The notes beneath the pieces are model-generated. The model did no database searches, was not told the origin of the DNA, and was given only the letters and a program-made list of their open reading frames with translations. From positions 109,875 to 173,874 of the forward strand of contig JAAFIR010000004.1 in the NCBI GenBank assembly GCA_013297885.1: DNA of 64,000 nucleotides, written 5' to 3'. How positions within the stretch are numbered: position 1 is the stretch's first letter; the number at the start of each line of letters is the position of its first letter. This DNA comes from Leptospirales bacterium. GTDB taxonomy: Bacteria; Spirochaetota; Leptospiria; Leptospirales; Leptospiraceae. This document shows, one piece after another, positions 62,867 through 64,000 of the stretch. A program made the translations under genes and the position numbers.

Positions 62867-62883
62867 GGGCGAATTTTTTTACC
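62867..62883 (+). repeat. Partial two-hairpin element: 5' end only
   Basis: GGGCGAATTTTTTTACC matches the 5' end of the family (P1 arm plus T-rich start of P2) but no matching 3' arm follows. Transposase-derived DNA begins a little downstream, so the copy may have been cut by that insertion. Confidence 0.45.
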
Positions 62884-62986
62884 TAACCCTCTTTGGGACT
62901 GTGTAATAAAACGAATTAATATTCACTAGAACATCAAACAAATCAAAAAAGTGACACACTTTATTAGGGTAATTTTTGGATTTTTT

Positions 62987-63180
62987 TTAGATGATTATGC
63001 ATGTTTGGAATGGGCCGATTTTCTCCATAATGTAAAGATACTTTTTTCTAATATTGTGTGAAATGTTATGAAGACCTGCTTCAAGAGTAACTTTTAAAAG
63101 AGAGTGAAGAATGTATCGTCTGCTTCACAAGATTTCCATTTACTATCAGCAAAAACAGTTTCCACATCATTGCTCGTTTC
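62987..63180 (-). pseudogene. Transposase C-terminal remnant, IS1182-like DDE family
   Basis: On the minus strand from 63180 the frame reads ETSNDVETVFADSKWKSCEA, and, after a shift of one frame near 63115, RRYILHSLLKVTLEAGLHNI, SHNIRKKYLYIM. The pattern VExVF-x(2)-K followed by RRF-x-LRGLxKV-x-x-E-x-GL-x-x-IAHN is that of the end of IS1182/DDE_Tnp transposases. The N-terminal two thirds are absent and the frame is broken, so the element is dead. Confidence 0.65.
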
Positions 63181-63222
63181 CATTTTTTGGGCGTTTCCAT
63201 TTTTTGGGCGTTTCCATTTTTT
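63176..63222 (+). repeat. Tandem 17-bp repeat at the 5' end of element copy 12
   Basis: GTTTCCATTTTTTGGGC occurs at 63176-63192 and 63193-63209, and a third partial unit (GTTTCCATTTTTT) starts at 63210. Each unit includes the GGGC of the P1 arm. It marks the join between the transposase remnant and the two-hairpin element. Confidence 0.8.
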
Positions 63223-63353
63223 TACTATCGTAATACGATACTATTGTATTACGATAGTAAATTAATGGTCAGGCTAGAAAAGGGTATCGTCTTCATCGCT
63301 CTGCAATTCAGACCAACCTGCTTCGCAGTTTGCCTTTTCTATCCTTAACGCTT
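63206..63353 (+). repeat. Two-hairpin intergenic element, copy 12 (P1 GCGTT:AACGC)
   Basis: P1 pairs GGGCGTT (63206-63212) with AACGCTT (63347-63353), five Watson-Crick pairs with both A-T positions switched against the usual GCGAA:TTCGC. P2 is a perfect 16-bp stem TTTACTATCGTAATAC (63221-63236) with 63246-63261, plus an outer CCATT/AATGG. The linker is TCAGGCT. P3 is AGAAAAGG (63276-63283) with CCTTTTCT (63333-63340). The second linker is ATCCTT. Confidence 0.8.
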
Positions 63354-63506
63354 ATTTTGAGTAAATTTTTGGGATTGAAAAAATATGAGACTACACCATT
63401 TAATCAAGTGAATGATTTTTTTCTTCATCATAATCGAAATAATGAAGTTTAAACATTCTATTATATTTTTAAAACTTACTGTATGTGCTGCATTTTGACT
63501 TACATC

Positions 63507-63665
63507 TTATGAAACTACAAAATCATTTTCAGTTGCGATTCCTTCACAAATTAATCGTTTAGCTAAACTTTTTTTCGAAATCATTTTGTATGGATCCCGA
63601 TTTGCTTGGTATTTTGTGTGATCTACAACAAATACATCTTTTCCGGAAATAATTCCGAGTTCCAT
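63507..63665 (-). pseudogene. Decayed reading-frame fragment of unknown origin
   Basis: A 52-codon frame opens at ATG 63665 and reads MELGIISGKDVFVVDHTKYQ, then KKSLAKRLICEGIATENDFV before TAA; sense-like sequence continues past the stop (VSQNAAHTVSFKNIIECLNF). The composition looks protein-like, but I cannot place it. Probably the remains of a gene in a decaying region. The rest of 62884-64000 holds no intact gene. Confidence 0.35.
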
Positions 63666-63729
63666 TCAGGACAAAAAAATGTTTGAAAGAAGTTTTAATA
63701 TCGTCAACCAATAGCATTCTGAAGTTCGC

Positions 63730-64000
63730 TTGTATTGAGAAACTTTTCCGTATTCTGAAGCCCACCTAAATCTGAATAGTTATGCAAAATGGGATTTATG
63801 AATGTTTAAACTTTTTTTAAAAAAATGGAATTTATTTTAATGAAAAATTCATTTTGTAAACTATAAATTTGTAGAGGAATAAAAACTTTTTTGCATTGAA
63901 GCACTTTTTCGTCTTGGTAGACTTTTTTGTAAAATGAACTTGTTTGCTTTGAGAAATTTTTCTGTATTCAGAAACTTTTTTGTATTCTAAAATCGAATAG
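63730..64000. repeat. Degenerate short repeats around AAACTTTTTTGTATTCTGAA
   Basis: Variants of GAAACTTTTTTGTATTCTGA occur near 63738, 63885, 63905, 63951 and 63970. Reverse-oriented relatives lie at 58150-58195 (AATACAAAAACCAGTTTCTG). They resemble a worn tandem or dispersed minisatellite. Confidence 0.4.

Noticed and set aside
1804..63353. The two-hairpin elements as integron attC sites
   Set aside because: The attC core boxes (RYYYAAC and GTTRRRY) are not at the ends, two hairpins are enclosed instead of one, orientation is mixed and there is no integrase.
1804..63353. The elements as plain intrinsic terminators
   Set aside because: Several lie upstream of genes or between divergent genes, the stems begin rather than end with T runs, and shared linkers plus P1 covariation are not needed for termination. 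Some may still terminate transcription incidentally (49553, 37413).
1..64000. rRNA, tRNA, prophage or conjugative genes
   Set aside because: No cloverleaf, rRNA-like GC-rich stretch, phage structural gene or transfer gene was recognised on either strand.

Overview
The window is very AT-rich (about 70% A+T by eye) and reads as a chromosome segment of a low-GC spirochaete, most likely from the order Leptospirales. Support comes from two tandem DUF1574-type SGNH-like proteins beside an MBOAT acyltransferase (a Leptospira-typical cassette), many lipoproteins with relaxed spirochaete-type lipoboxes, a UDPGP-type pyrophosphorylase, and a mix of beta-barrel and SH3 envelope proteins. TTG and GTG starts, short overlaps between genes and weak Shine-Dalgarno sites are common. 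I saw no rRNA, tRNA, CRISPR array or prophage.

Layout. 1-7.6 kb: a membrane protein, a cNMP-binding protein, a lytic transglycosylase, an ECF sigma/FecR pair, UDPGP pyrophosphorylase and a VapBC pair. 8-14 kb: an HATPase regulator, HU, an M30-like metalloprotease lipoprotein with a coupled partner. 14-18 kb: the MBOAT/SGNH operon. 18-22 kb: TPR, beta-barrel, Lon-like protease. 22-26 kb: a broken alpha/beta hydrolase, an esterase, a permease and small genes. 26-31.7 kb: Acg-like nitroreductase, MeaB, and a minus-strand operon joining YqjD/YqjE-like proteins to a siroheme enzyme and an unusual SDR. 31.7-37.4 kb: a duplicated SH3/(M48)/FadL-like outer-membrane cassette. 37.7-46 kb: a class III cyclase facing a seven-gene minus-strand run (small protein, nucleotidyltransferase, anchored protein, SDR, permease, M14 peptidase, O-antigen ligase). 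46-49.5 kb: SPFH, diacylglycerol kinase, DUF1361 and NAD-kinase-like genes overlapping one another. 49.7-54.4 kb: TIG/Ycf48 lipoprotein and a coupled patatin/GH5 pair. 54.6-62.9 kb: a thioester alpha-2-macroglobulin-like protein without signal peptide, a lipoprotein, an AAA/DUF4143 ATPase and a TraB protein. 62.9-64 kb: decayed DNA with a transposase remnant.

The most unusual content lies between the genes. At least twelve intergenic elements of about 90-210 bp share one architecture: a short closing helix P1 (usually GCGAA with TTCGC), two internal hairpins P2 and P3 whose arms differ from copy to copy but stay self-complementary, and conserved linkers (about CCGGGCTTTC after P2 and GTTTCAATCCCT after P3). 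P1 itself changes in a compensated way (GCGAA:TTCGC, GCGTT:AACGC, GCGAT:ATCGC, GGGAA:TTCCC, AGTT:AACT, AGAA:TTCT). Structure rather than sequence therefore appears to be conserved among paralogous copies, as expected for a structured RNA family or a mobile element recognised in folded form. I do not recognise the family.
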